Positions 1 to 8,859 are shown, numbered from the stretch's first letter. The stretch is 13,959 nt of DNA from Burkholderiales bacterium (GCA_029266935.1 JAQSVY010000057.1:1-13959); one strand, 5' to 3'. Numbers and translations: made by a program. Notes: generated by a model not told the origin, from the letters alone.

Positions 1-1
1 G

Positions 2-574
2 GCGCTGCGCATCGCCATGCGCGCCGAGATCAAGAAGCTGCACCAGACGATGCGCACCACCTTCGTCTACGTGACGCACGACCAGGCCGAGGCGCTGACG
101 CTTGCCGACCGTATCGTCGTGATGAAGGAGGGCGTGATCCAGCAGATCGGCTCGCCCGAAGAGATCTACGACCGGCCGAGGAACACCTTCGTCGCCTCCT
201 TCCTCGGCAACCCGCCGATCAACTACCTCGAAGGCTCGCTCTCCCCGGATGGCAAGCGTTTCATGCGAGACGGGATCTCGCTGCCCCTGCCGATACCTCT
301 GCCGGTCCAGGCCGGCCGCGGGGTCAGGCTGGGCATCAGGGCGGAGGATGTCGATCCGAAGGGCACGGGCGAGCAGCTGAGCGGGCGGATCACGTCGGTC
401 CTGCCGGTCGGCTCCGACCAGTTCCTCGGCGTCGAGGTGGGGGGCACGACGCTCTTCTTCCGCGTCGGCCGCGAGGTACGCGTGCACGAGGGCGAGAACA
501 TCTCGCTGCCGGTCAACGCGAACCGCCTGCAGGTGTTCGACGCCGCCTCCGGGGCGAGCCTGCTCTGGCAGTGA
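2..574 (+). CDS. ABC transporter ATP-binding protein, MalK/UgpC type (3' part)
   Basis: This is the C-terminal part of an importer ATPase whose 5' end lies before the window; the reading frame is open from base 2. The first visible residues ([14 protein letters not shown]) correspond to the helical stretch after the D-loop. The H-loop histidine is in [11 protein letters not shown] (His codon 77-79), followed by the usual [10 protein letters not shown] and [12 protein letters not shown] segments. The last 80 or so residues form a TOBE-like regulatory/substrate-sensing domain, typical of the MalK/UgpC/PotA group that energises uptake of sugars, glycerol phosphate or other small organic solutes. 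Walker A, Walker B and the signature motif are outside the window. The TGA stop overlaps the GTG start of the next gene (GTGA), so it is probably translated with the molybdenum hydroxylase genes. The transported solute cannot be named. Confidence 0.93.
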   Translation, partial: ALRIAMRAEIKKLHQTMRTTFVYVTHDQAEALTLADRIVVMKEGVIQQIGSPEEIYDRPRNTFVASFLGNPPINYLEGSLSPDGKRFMRDGISLPLPIPLPVQAGRGVRLGIRAEDVDPKGTGEQLSGRITSVLPVGSDQFLGVEVGGTTLFFRVGREVRVHEGENISLPVNANRLQVFDAASGASLLWQ

Positions 575-1370
575 AGCCCGCGCCTTTCCGCTACCACCGT
601 CCGCGATCGCTTGCCGATACGCTCCAGCTTCTTGTGACACTGGAGAATGCAAAGCTTATTGCGGGCGGTCAAAGCCTCGGGCCGATGATGAACATGCGCC
701 TGGTGCAGCCGGCGGAGCTCATCGACCTGAATGCGCTCGCCGGCCTGGACCTCATTGCCGAAAAAGACGATTTCCTGGAAATCGGCGCTCTCGCGCGTCA
801 CCACGCCGTCGAGAGCTCGACTCTGGTGAAAAAGCATTGTCCCTTGCTCGCCGAGGCGGCCGGGACCATCGGCCACTACGCCATCCGCAGCCGCGGCACG
901 CTCGGCGGCTCGCTCGCGCACGCCGACCCGGCGGCGCAGTTGCCGCTCGTCGCAGCGACCCTGGGCGCCGAGATCGTGGTGAACGGCAAGCGCGGCGAGC
1001 GGCGCATCGCGGCGAAAGACTTCTTCGTCTCGATGATGACCACCGCGCTCGAGGCCGACGAAATCGTCGTCTCGGCGCGCTTCCCCAAGGCGGCGGCGGG
1101 CGACCGCCATGCGTACCTGCAGTTCAGCCGCCGCACCGGGGACTTTGCCATCGTCGCCGTGGCAGCCGTTCTTCATTCTCGGAAACTCAGACTTGGCATC
1201 GGCGGTGCCGAGGACAAGCCGCTGGTCTTCGAGGACTTCTCCGCGCATGAGGATCCGCAAGCGATTGCCCGCAAAGTGCGCGAGGCCGTCCAGCCTACCG
1301 AGAGCCCGCGCGTGCCGGCGCTCTACAGGGAGGAGCTCGTGGAAGTCCTGGTGAAACGAGCCGTTGCGAG

Positions 1371-1389
<19 letters not shown>
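571..1389 (+). CDS. Molybdenum hydroxylase FAD subunit (CoxM/xanthine dehydrogenase FAD-binding type)
   Basis: A 272-residue medium subunit of a xanthine dehydrogenase/CO dehydrogenase family enzyme. It would carry FAD and pass electrons from the [2Fe-2S] clusters to an acceptor. Both FAD-binding signatures are visible: AGGQS at residues 31-35 and [13 protein letters not shown] at 108-120. The length is slightly below the usual 280-290 for CoxM. The GTG start at 571 overlaps the preceding ATPase stop by four bases, and its end overlaps the next start by 19 bases, so ATPase, M, S and L subunits look like one operon. The first 300 bases contain more A/T-ending codons than the flanking genes. 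The order M-S-L matches carbon monoxide dehydrogenase operons, but the large subunit argues against CO as substrate (see that entry), so no cox symbol is assigned. Confidence 0.93.
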
Positions 1390-1833
<444 letters not shown>

Positions 1834-1847
<14 letters not shown>

Positions 1848-4185
1848 GCTGCGCCACATCGGCGCGCCCATCCCGCGGAAGGAAGACCTGCGCTTCCTCA
1901 CCGGGCGTGGCCGCTACGTCGACGACATCGAGATTCCCGGCGCGCTGCACGCCTGTTTCGTCAGGTCGCCGCATCCGCACGCAAGGATTCTTTCCATTGG
2001 AATGGAAGCGGCGAAAAAATCTCCCGGCGTCGTCGACATCTATACCGGCAAGGACCTCGCGCAGTGGACGACGCCGCTGCGCATGGCGCCGCCGATCGAG
2101 GGGCTGCACCCGGTGGAGATGACGACGCTGCCCATCGACAAGGTGCGCTTCCACGGCGACCCGGTGGCCTGCGTCATCGCCACCAGCCGCTACCTCGCCG
2201 AGGACGCCGCCGAGCTGGTGGAGGTCGACTACGAGCCGCTGCCGGCGGCGGCGAACCTGGAGCAGGCGCTCGCCGAGGGCGCGCCGAAGGTCGATGAATC
2301 TCTTGCATCAAACCTGGTTTCCGTCCAGAGATTTGCAACCGGTGATGTACAAAAGCAGAAGCGCGAGGCCTTCAAGGTCGTCGAGTCGGCGTTCCACCAG
2401 GGGCGCATGACGCACCTGCCGATCGAGACGCGCGGCCTGGCGGCGGTCTGGGACGAAGGGCGCCAGCACCTGACCGTGCACATCGGCAACCAGGTGCCGC
2501 ATCCTTACCGCTCGCAGGTGGCGGCGCGCATGCGCCTGTCGGAGTCGCAGGTCACGATCGCCTCGCCCGACGTCGGCGGCGGCTTCGGCCAGAAGATCGC
2601 GCTCTACCGCGAGGAGCTCACCGTGTGCGCCGCGAGCCGGCAGCTGAAACGCCCGGTACGCTGGCGCGAGGACCGCATGGAGAACCTGATGGCCGCGAGC
2701 CACGCGCGCGAGGACAGCGTGCGCACGCGCGCCGCGGTGACGAAGGAGGGGCGCCTGCTCGGCCTCGAGCTCGAGATCCTGGAAGACTTCGGCGCCTACT
2801 GCTTCTATCCCGCGAACTACCTTGCCCGCGTGGTGGCGATGATCCTCACCGGGCCCTACAAGGTGCGCGACTACGCCTTCGAGGTGAAGGTCGCCCTCAC
2901 CAACAAGTGCGGCAACGGCCCGATGCGCGCGCCGATGGCCATCACCAGCTGGGTGATCGAGGGCACGATGGACGCGATCGCGCGCGAGCTCCGGCTCGAC
3001 CCGCTCGAGGTGCGCCGCCTGAACATGGTCGAGACGCGCGAGCTTCCCTACACCATGCCGACCGGCGAGGTGATCGCCGACATCACGCCGCGCGAGACGC
3101 TGGAGGCGGCGGTCAAGGCGATCGACTACGCGGGCTTTCGCAGGCGGCAGGCCGCCGCGCGCCAGGAAGGGCGGCATCTGGGGCTCGGGCTGTGCTCGGT
3201 CGTGGAGTCGACCACCTACGGCTCCAGGTTCTACAAGGCCGCGGGAATCCCCGGGTCGGGGCACGAGGCGGCGTGGCTGCGCATCGAGCCTAGCGGGGCG
3301 GTCAACGCCTCGGTCGGCCTGGGCGCGACCGGGCAGGGTTACGAGACGGCGTTCGCGCAGGTGGTCGCCGACGGCCTCGGCGTCGAGCCCTCGCAGGTGC
3401 GCATGCAGCTGGGCAACACAGACGTCGCGCCCTATGGCATGGGCAGCCGCGGCGCGCGCGGCGGCACCGCGGGCGGCACCGCGATCTTCCTCGCCGCGCG
3501 CGAAGCGAACGAGAAGGTGCTCGCCATCGCCGCGCAGATGCTCGGCTTCGACTCCGCCGAAGGCCTGCACCTCGTCGACGGGCGCATCGAGCGCGAGATC
3601 CTCGGCGAGCGCGTGAAGACCGACCTCACCCTCGCGCAGGTGGCGCGCACCGCCTACCTCGACCCCACGGCGCTGCCGAAGGGCATTGCGCCGGGCCTCG
3701 ACTTCTCGAAGACCTACGACCCGCCGCCGATGACCTACTCCAACGCGGCGCACGCCTGCGAGGTCGAGCTCGACGCGGAGACCGGCGCGCTGAAGATCCT
3801 GCGCTACGTGGTGGCGGAGGACTGCGGCACGGTGCTCAACCCCTTCGTCGTCGAAGGCCAGCAGCACGGTGCCATCGCCATGGGCCTCTCGGGGGCGCTG
3901 CTCGAGCATATGCGCTACGACGAGCACGGCAACAACATCACCGGCTCGCTCGCCGACTACCTCGTCGCCACCGCCACCGACCTGCCGGGCTTCGAGGTGA
4001 TCCCGATGCACACGCCGAGCCGCGGCAATCCGGTCGGCATCAAGGGCATGGCAGAGGGCGGCGTGATGGGTGCCATCGGGGTGATCGCTTCCGCGGTGAA
4101 CGATGCACTCGCGCCCTTCGGCGTCGTTGCCGAGCGCCAGCCCCTCAGCCCCGACTACCTCCTTTCACTGCTCCGGCAGACATAG
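1834..4185 (+). CDS. Molybdenum hydroxylase large (Mo-cofactor) subunit, substrate unknown
   Basis: A 783-residue molybdopterin-binding subunit. The start was set at the ATG at 1834 because family homology begins there (RHIGAPIPRKEDLRFLTGRG); the frame is open further upstream only as a shadow of the [2Fe-2S] gene. Visible family landmarks are VGGGFGQK at 247-254, the molybdopterin-contact loop GATGQGYETAFAQ near residues 496-508, and KGMAEGG at 737-743. Glu741 there aligns with the base glutamate of xanthine dehydrogenase. Where CO dehydrogenase form I has AYxCSFR and form II has AYRGAGR, this protein has GNGPMRAPM (360-368). It is therefore a hydroxylase of an organic molecule, perhaps an aldehyde or N-heterocycle, rather than a CO oxidiser. 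The last 31 bases overlap the convergent methyltransferase gene. A local A/T-richer patch lies at about 2295-2365. Confidence 0.93.
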
Positions 4186-4988
4186 GCCACGGTGCGGATG
4201 CGCTTCTCGGCGAGGTTCTGCACCTGGTTGCGGGTCATGCGCGCGTAGTCGTCGCCGAGAAAGAGCTGGAAGCCGAGCGGCGGCGGGGCCGTTCCCGCCA
4301 GGGCGGCCGCCTTTTCCCTGAACCAGGCCAGGCCCGCCTCGGTGGAGTCGATCTCCTCCAGTATTTCGAAGCCCGCGCCGGACAGCAGCTCGCGCATCTG
4401 CGCCGGCGTCGCAAGATGGCTGATGGCGGGCTCGCGCGCCCACGGCACCGGAAACACGACCGGCCCGCCTTCGCCTTGCAGGACGTCGTAGACCGCGAAG
4501 ATGCGCCCCGGCTTGAGCGCGCGCATCGCGGCCGCGTAGAGCGCGTCCTTGGCGGCGATGTTCATCGCCACGTGGATGGTCATCGCGGCATCGAAGCTCG
4601 CCGGCGGGAAAGGCGGGCGCGTCGCCTCGCCTTGCACGAAGCGCACCCGCCCCGAAAGGCCAAGCCACCCCGACATCGCGGTCGCAGCCTCGCAGAAGCT
4701 CCGCGTGAGATCGATGCCGGTCACCCTGCAGCCATGGGCCTCGGCTAGCGTCCGTGCCGGCCCGCCGAGCCCGCTGCCGAGGTCGAGCACGTGCGACTCG
4801 CGGTCGAGCCCCATGCGCCCCGCGAGCTCGAGCGTCGCCTGGCGGCCGCGGATGTGGAACTCGTCGACGGCAGCGAGGTCCGCGCTTGAGAGCCGCTCGA
4901 GGTCCTTGCCGGCGGCGGCCAGGCGCCCGCGGACGACGCCGGCGAGGTCGGCCGTGCCGCCGTAGTGGCGCTCGACCCCGATGCTCAT
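4155..4988 (-). CDS. SAM-dependent methyltransferase, class I
   Basis: A 277-residue class I methyltransferase, last gene of the minus-strand operon. Motif I is VLDLGSGLGG at residues 67-76, with the acidic residue after strand 2 at Asp93 (GIDL). The ASFDAAMTIHVAMNI region supplies the motif II/III part, and LKPGRIFAVYDVLQ the post-III strand. A preceding segment, DEFHIRGRQATLELA (42-56), is typical of a group of bacterial methyltransferases resembling the UbiE and glycine/sarcosine methyltransferase folds. The methyl acceptor cannot be told from the sequence; a small-molecule product of the operon is the natural guess. Its ATG overlaps the stop of the upstream decarboxylase-like gene by four bases (ATGA), indicating translational coupling. 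Its 3' end runs 31 bases into the convergent Mo-hydroxylase gene. Confidence 0.9.
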   Translation of the reverse strand: MSIGVERHYGGTADLAGVVRGRLAAAGKDLERLSSADLAAVDEFHIRGRQATLELAGRMGLDRESHVLDLGSGLGGPARTLAEAHGCRVTGIDLTRSFCEAATAMSGWLGLSGRVRFVQGEATRPPFPPASFDAAMTIHVAMNIAAKDALYAAAMRALKPGRIFAVYDVLQGEGGPVVFPVPWAREPAISHLATPAQMRELLSGAGFEILEEIDSTEAGLAWFREKAAALAGTAPPPLGFQLFLGDDYARMTRNQVQNLAEKRIRTVAYVCRSSERR

Positions 4989-5383
4989 GCGCGCTCTTGC
5001 TCGTCGAGGACGCGCCTGGCGACGTGGAAGCCGTCGAGCGCTGCGGGGGCGCCGCAGTACACGGCGCCGTGGAGCAGCAGCTCCTTGATCTCGGCCTTGG
5101 TGATCCCGTTGCGCAGCGCCGCGCGCAGGTGGATCTCCAGCTCGCGCGGGCGGTTCAAGGCGAAGATCATGGCGAGGCTCATGATCGAGCGCGTCTTCAG
5201 CGGCAGCCCGCCGCGGGCCCAGCTTGCGCCCCAGCCGTGCTCGGTGACGTAGTGCTGCAGGTCGATGCTGAAGTCGTCGGCGTCGCGGAAGGCGCGGTCC
5301 ACGTACTCGCCGCCCATCCAGCGGCGCCTGACCTTCAATCCGTCGCTGTAGGACTTGCTGCGCCTTGCCGCGGGTTTAGCCAT
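4985..5383 (-). CDS. Carboxymuconolactone decarboxylase-like protein (PcaC/AhpD fold)
   Basis: A 132-residue protein of the carboxymuconolactone decarboxylase family. The core reads PLKTRSIMSLAMIFALNRP (61-79), EIHLRAALRNGITKAEI (83-99) and ELLLHGAVYCGAPAALDGF (101-119), which closely follows the PcaC pattern. There is no CxxC pair, so it is not an AhpD-type peroxidase; Cys110 stands alone. An ATG at 5395 would add four residues, but the GGAGG at 5393-5389 lies five bases before the ATG at 5383, and that start gives a tidy 8-base overlap with the VOC gene, so 5383 was chosen. PcaC proteins decarboxylate a lactone in the protocatechuate branch. Many family members outside pca operons have other or unknown activities, and no other pca gene is seen here. 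Confidence 0.88.
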   Translation of the reverse strand: MAKPAARRSKSYSDGLKVRRRWMGGEYVDRAFRDADDFSIDLQHYVTEHGWGASWARGGLPLKTRSIMSLAMIFALNRPRELEIHLRAALRNGITKAEIKELLLHGAVYCGAPAALDGFHVARRVLDEQERA

Positions 5384-5762
5384 CGATTCCTCCATAGGGT
5401 CGCGTAATGATCTCGAGCAGATTGCCCGCCGGGTCCTCGAAGTACACGCCGCGCCCGCCGTCGCGGCGGTTGATCTCGCCGTGGCGCGACTGCCCCGGGT
5501 CGCCCCAGTAATCGAGCCGGCGCGCCTTGACTCGGCCGAAGATCTGGTCGAACTCCTCCTCGCTCACGAGGAAGGCATAGTGCTGCACCTGGATCTTCTC
5601 GTCGGTCTCGAGGAAGGCGAGGGTGACCTCGTTCGCCGTCTCGATGTCGAGGAAGGGGCCGAAGGGCACGGGCTGGCCGAGACCGAAGATCTCGGCGTAA
5701 AAGTCGGCGGACGCCTTCTTGTCGCGCGCGTGGACGATGGTGTGGTTTAGCTTGACGCTCAT
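5376..5762 (-). CDS. VOC-fold (glyoxalase/extradiol dioxygenase-like) protein
   Basis: A 128-residue single vicinal-oxygen-chelate module. The putative metal ligands fall at the usual places: His7 in KLNHTIVHA, His61 in VQHYAFLV, and Glu117 in GNLLEIITRP, with the characteristic RGVYFEDPAGNLLEI ending (104-118). It contains two beta-alpha-beta-beta-beta repeats and would act as a dimer, like other short VOC proteins. Possible activities include ring-cleaving dioxygenase, lyase, isomerase or simple ligand binding; the sequence does not choose among them. It sits between a disrupted amidohydrolase and a carboxymuconolactone-decarboxylase-like gene, which hints at a role in breaking down a cyclic or aromatic compound. 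The stop overlaps the next gene by eight bases. A stem-loop precedes it at 5797-5821, and no strong ribosome-binding site is visible before its ATG. Confidence 0.9.
   Translation of the reverse strand: MSVKLNHTIVHARDKKASADFYAEIFGLGQPVPFGPFLDIETANEVTLAFLETDEKIQVQHYAFLVSEEEFDQIFGRVKARRLDYWGDPGQSRHGEINRRDGGRGVYFEDPAGNLLEIITRPYGGIDG
5389..5393 (-). promoter_or_regulatory. Shine-Dalgarno deciding the decarboxylase-like gene start
   Basis: On the minus strand the sequence reads atGGAGGaatcgATG. The GGAGG is five bases before the ATG at 5383 and lies inside the last codons of the upstream VOC gene. It favours the inner ATG over the ATG at 5395, which itself forms part of this site. Confidence 0.7.
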
Positions 5763-5796
5763 GGGGCGGCCACGGAAGAAAGATTACGGAAGGCGT

Positions 5797-5821
5797 AAGT
5801 GGGTACGATTCGTTCCCACTT
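5797..5821 (-). other. Intercistronic stem-loop
   Basis: A 25-base near-perfect inverted repeat: arms AAGTGGG and CCCACTT, one T/T mismatch, then ACGA and TCGT closing on a single T. It touches the TAA stop of the amidohydrolase pseudogene and lies about 35 bases before the VOC start. No T-run follows on either strand, so a classic intrinsic terminator is unlikely. An mRNA-processing or stabilising hairpin, an attenuator, or a protein-binding palindrome are alternatives. Confidence 0.55.
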
Positions 5822-7108
5822 TAGAGATGCCGGATTGCCAGGAATTCGCGGCGGGTCTTCGGGCCGTAGGTGAGGAAGCGGGGGTCGGGAGCGGCGGCGT
5901 AGGCGGCGCGCTCCGCGGCGACGGCGTCCTGTCGGGCGTATTTCTTCACTTCCGCGGCCGAGAGGCCGTACACCTTCGCCGCGCTCAGGCCGAAGATCTT
6001 CGCCCGCAACGCCGGCGTGATCTCGGCGTAGCCGTGCGGCTCGCGCAGCCGCGGTGCGATCTGGAAGCTGCGGAACGCCTGAATCTGGTCCTGCGGCGAG
6101 CCGTACCAGATCGAGTCGGTGCCCCAGAGCACGTTGTCCTCGCCGCAGTACTTGATGAGCTTGCCCAGCCCGTGCGCTGCCTGCTCGGGGTCGCGCATGA
6201 GGAAGCGCCAGGTCGAGCCCAGCTCGGCGTAGACGTTGCTTCCTGGTTTCACATCGTTTTCGACCAGCGAGCGGATAAGCGTGTCGATCCCGTCCCGCTT
6301 TGCGGCCGGGTCGTAGGGCTCCTCCCTCACGCTCGAGACGAAGCCCGAGTGGTAAATGAGGAACTTCACGTCGGGAAAGCGCTTCGCCACGACGCCGATG
6401 TCGCTGCACTGGCTGTGCTCGTAGGAGCGCTTGCCGAAGGGCAGGCCCTTGTGCACGCAGATCCTGGTTCGGGTTGACGCGCCCGTGCAGGAGCAGGCGG
6501 TGCCTGGGTAAGCGCTCGACGATGCGGCGCACCGCGTCGGCAGCCTGGATGGTGACGGGCTCCGCGTCTCGCGTCGAGGGCACGAAGGAGAGCACCATCA
6601 CGTCGGTGTCGGAGTCCATGAAGACGTCCTTCACGAACTCGTCCGGCCCGAGGCAGCGCAGGTGGGAATGCTTCTCGGAAGACGCCAGGGAACAGGATGC
6701 CTTTGGCGACCACTTGAATGCGTCGGCGGCCGCGTTCTTCACCCAGTCGCCACCGGGATCGACGAAGTGGCCCTGCACGTCGAAGATGAACTCGCCGTCG
6801 CCGCCCACCGAGGCCTGCGCGAGCTCCGGCTCGAGCGCCGCGTCGCGCGGGATGCCGAAGAAGCCGCCGGTCTTCCCCGCCGCGGCGTTGGCGGCGTTGA
6901 AGGCGAGCAGCGTGCTCGCCGCGCCGCACGCCGAGACCAGGAAGCTTCGGCGCGAGATGCCAAGTCGTTTCGAATTCACGGATGCCCATTGATGGGCGAG
7001 CCGGTTGCCTTCCCGGTTCACGGATGAAAGAGGCACGGGCACAAATTCGCCGTTCGACGTGCTGTCGAGCCTGATCGGAAGCCGCGTACCGTCAGGATCG
7101 ATGCTCAT
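5821..7108 (-). pseudogene. Tat-signal amidohydrolase, frameshifted with an internal deletion
   Basis: Two halves of one metal-dependent amidohydrolase (PF04909/ACMSD-like) lie in different frames. The N-terminal half starts at the ATG at 7108, overlapping the P450 stop as ATGA. It has a twin-arginine signal SRRSFLVSA at residues 52-60, then FDVQGHFVDP (109-118) and FVKDVFMDSDTD, and reaches HGRVNPNQ, whose Gln215 codon is at 6466-6464. The C-terminal half resumes as ICVHKGLPFGKRSYEHS from 6462. It keeps the presumed metal and active-site residues in HKG, YHSG and WGTDSIWYG, and ends at 5821. From memory of the family, some 50-60 residues (including a KTYTQWGP-like segment) normally separate HGRVNPNQ from the HKG strand, so the gene appears to have lost them together with its frame. 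The C-terminal half could only be made by reinitiation at the GTG at 6456. A sequencing or assembly error alone would not explain the missing segment. Confidence 0.85.
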
Positions 7109-8529
7109 CGTGGTTTCAGCTTCAGCTTGAGGCCCACCGGCGACATGGTGAGGGCGAGGTGCTCGCGCGGCTCGCCGCCGCCCGGGGCGGCGACGCTCTC
7201 GATGTCGAAGCTGCCCAGCAGCATGGCGATCACCATCTTCATTTCCATGACGGCGAGGTAGCGCCCGGGGCAAAGGCGCGGCCCGGCGCCGAAAGGCATG
7301 GCGACGCGCTTCGCGGAAGCGGCGGCGCGCAGGCCGGCGGGGTCGCTCAGCCAGCGCCCCGGGTCGAACTGCCCGGCGCGGGGGAAGTGGCGCTCGTCGA
7401 GCGCGCCCGGGCGCATCAGGCACATGACGAGCTGCCCGCGCGGGATCTCGATGCCGGCGACGACGGTGTCGCGCACGGCCTGCGCGACGATGAGCGGCGC
7501 GACCGGCTTCAGGCGCATGGTCTCGTTCGCGCAGGCCTCGACGAAAGGCAGCGCCGCGAGCTGCTCGTAGCGCTCGGGCAGGCCTGCCGCGCCGACCACG
7601 GCGCGCGCTTCGTCGCTCGCCCGCGCGAGCGCCTGCGGGTTGCAGGAAAGGAGCCAGATCATCCACGCCAGCGTGTTCGCGGTGGTGTCCTCGCCGGCGA
7701 GCAGCATGGTGAGCACGTTGCCGGCGACGTCGCTGTCCTCGAGGCCGCTGCCCGCGGTGTCGCGCGCGACGATCATCGCCTCGATCAGGTTGGTGGGCCG
7801 CCCGCGCAGGGATGGATCGCGCTCGAGGCGCGCGCGCGCCTGCGCGATGAAGTCCTGCACGGCGCGGTGGAGCGTGGCGAGGTGCACGCCCAGGCCGCGC
7901 TCGCCCGGCAGCGGCAGCCAGGCCGGAAGCGGCGACATGACGCGCCTGAAGAGCGCCGGCAGCACCTTGTCGAGGTGGCGCTGGATTACGTCCTCGTCGG
8001 ATTCGATGGTGTTGATGTCGGCGCCGAAGGCGAGGCCGGCAGTGACGTCGACGGTGTAACGCATGAGGTCGGGCTGCAGGTCGATCGCGGCGCCGGCCTG
8101 CGCGGCGCGGCGCCAGCGCCCGGCGAAGCGCCGCGTCACCCTCACGAGCGACGGGAAGTAGGTCTTGATGTGCGCCGGATCGAAGCCCGCCATGACCATC
8201 GGCCGCTGGCGGCGCCACTGCTCGCCATTCGAAGAAAAGAGCCCGCCGAACCCCATCTGCCGCGCTGTGGCGTTCAGCTTCGAGCTGCGCTGGAAGCCGT
8301 CGGGCCGGTCGCGCAGCACCGCCGCGATGGCTTCGGGGTTCGCGATGGCAAGGAACTCGCGGTTGCCGATGCGGAAGCGGAAGAACTCGCCGTAGGTGCG
8401 GCTCCAGCGCTCGGCGACGAGGTGCAGGCGGGTAGAGTCGAGCTGCAGCAGGTTGCCCAGCAGCGGCAGGCCGGGCGGTCCCGGCAGGTCCCGGATGCGG
8501 CGCTCGGCGAGCGGGGCGACGGCGCTCAT
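7105..8529 (-). CDS. Cytochrome P450 monooxygenase
   Basis: A complete 474-residue P450, first gene of the minus-strand operon. It has the proline-rich hinge LPGPPGLPLLGN (15-26), the C-helix WRRQRP (105-110), the I-helix oxygen-activation motif AGEDTTAN (278-285) and the K-helix ETMR (Glu336, Arg339). It also has the FDPGRW meander (388-393) and the haem loop FGAGPRLCPGR, with the cysteine ligand at 420. There is no membrane anchor, so it should be soluble and depend on separate redox partners, none of which are encoded here. The pattern is the E-class, CYP102/CYP4-like type rather than the short bacterial camphor-P450 type. The same frame is open for a long way upstream, but that is a shadow; the ATG at 8529 begins just before the recognisable hinge. 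Substrate unknown. The stop overlaps the amidohydrolase ATG. Confidence 0.96.
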   Translation of the reverse strand: MSAVAPLAERRIRDLPGPPGLPLLGNLLQLDSTRLHLVAERWSRTYGEFFRFRIGNREFLAIANPEAIAAVLRDRPDGFQRSSKLNATARQMGFGGLFSSNGEQWRRQRPMVMAGFDPAHIKTYFPSLVRVTRRFAGRWRRAAQAGAAIDLQPDLMRYTVDVTAGLAFGADINTIESDEDVIQRHLDKVLPALFRRVMSPLPAWLPLPGERGLGVHLATLHRAVQDFIAQARARLERDPSLRGRPTNLIEAMIVARDTAGSGLEDSDVAGNVLTMLLAGEDTTANTLAWMIWLLSCNPQALARASDEARAVVGAAGLPERYEQLAALPFVEACANETMRLKPVAPLIVAQAVRDTVVAGIEIPRGQLVMCLMRPGALDERHFPRAGQFDPGRWLSDPAGLRAAASAKRVAMPFGAGPRLCPGRYLAVMEMKMVIAMLLGSFDIESVAAPGGGEPREHLALTMSPVGLKLKLKPR

Positions 8530-8613
8530 CGTCGGCGAAGCATACGCCCGCCGGCCGCGCCGCGGCACGGCATTTGCTCCCGTTTCGACAGTCACAACAC
8601 GGAAGGGACATCC
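8530..8613. promoter_or_regulatory. Divergent intergenic region (P450 operon / DUF883 gene)
   Basis: These 84 bases separate the divergent starts of the P450 and the DUF883 protein, so promoters for both must lie here or within the neighbouring genes. No convincing -35/-10 pair is seen. GGAAGGGA at 8601-8608, five bases before the ATG at 8614, is a reasonable ribosome-binding site for the plus-strand gene. Confidence 0.5.
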
Positions 8614-8859
8614 ATGGCCATCGAATACACGAGCACAGCCTCCGGCATGCCGGGCGAGACACGGGAACAGCGGGAAATGGAGCGGCGAGCAGTCATCCGG
8701 CGCCTCGACGAAGCGCGCCAGGCTGTCGCCGAACGAACACGCGAGGCGGCGCGCTACGCCAACGAGCAGGTGTACGGCCACCCGTGGACCTCGGTCGGCG
8801 TGTCGCTCGCGACCGGCGTGGTCCTCGGCCTGCTGATCGGGCTGTCGATCCGGCGCTAG
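8614..8859 (+). CDS. DUF883 (ElaB/YqjD-like) membrane-anchored protein
   Basis: An 81-residue protein of the ElaB/YqjD/DUF883 type. It has a charged helical N-terminal half (REQREMERRAVIRRLDEARQ and on), then the conserved junction HPWTSVGV, then one C-terminal membrane helix (SLATGVVLGLLIGLSI) ending in RR. In Escherichia coli, members are inner-membrane C-tail-anchored proteins that bind ribosomes in stationary phase under RpoS control; that role is inferred by family only. The frame is open far upstream as a shadow of the P450 gene, but the ATG at 8614 has a ribosome-binding site and starts the family-like region. This N-terminal half is shorter than in the roughly 100-residue E. coli proteins. 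Its stop overlaps the stop of the convergent reductase gene by four bases. It has no evident functional tie to the catabolic genes around it. Confidence 0.87.
   Translation: MAIEYTSTASGMPGETREQREMERRAVIRRLDEARQAVAERTREAARYANEQVYGHPWTSVGVSLATGVVLGLLIGLSIRR

Noticed and set aside
2308..4011. Long antisense open frame (567 codons) opposite the large Mo subunit
   Set aside because: Low-complexity Arg/His/Ala-rich translation without any domain, typical of the mirror frame of a GC-rich gene with clear plus-strand motifs.
4985..5383. AhpD-type alkylhydroperoxidase
   Set aside because: The required CxxC motif is absent; only one cysteine is present in the active-site helix.
5797..5821. Rho-independent terminator after the amidohydrolase
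   Set aside because: The stem is good but no T-run follows on either strand, so it is listed only as a stem-loop.
7159..8613. Long plus-strand frame running into the DUF883 gene
   Set aside because: It is antisense to a P450 with all diagnostic motifs; only the part from 8614 has a ribosome-binding site and family features.
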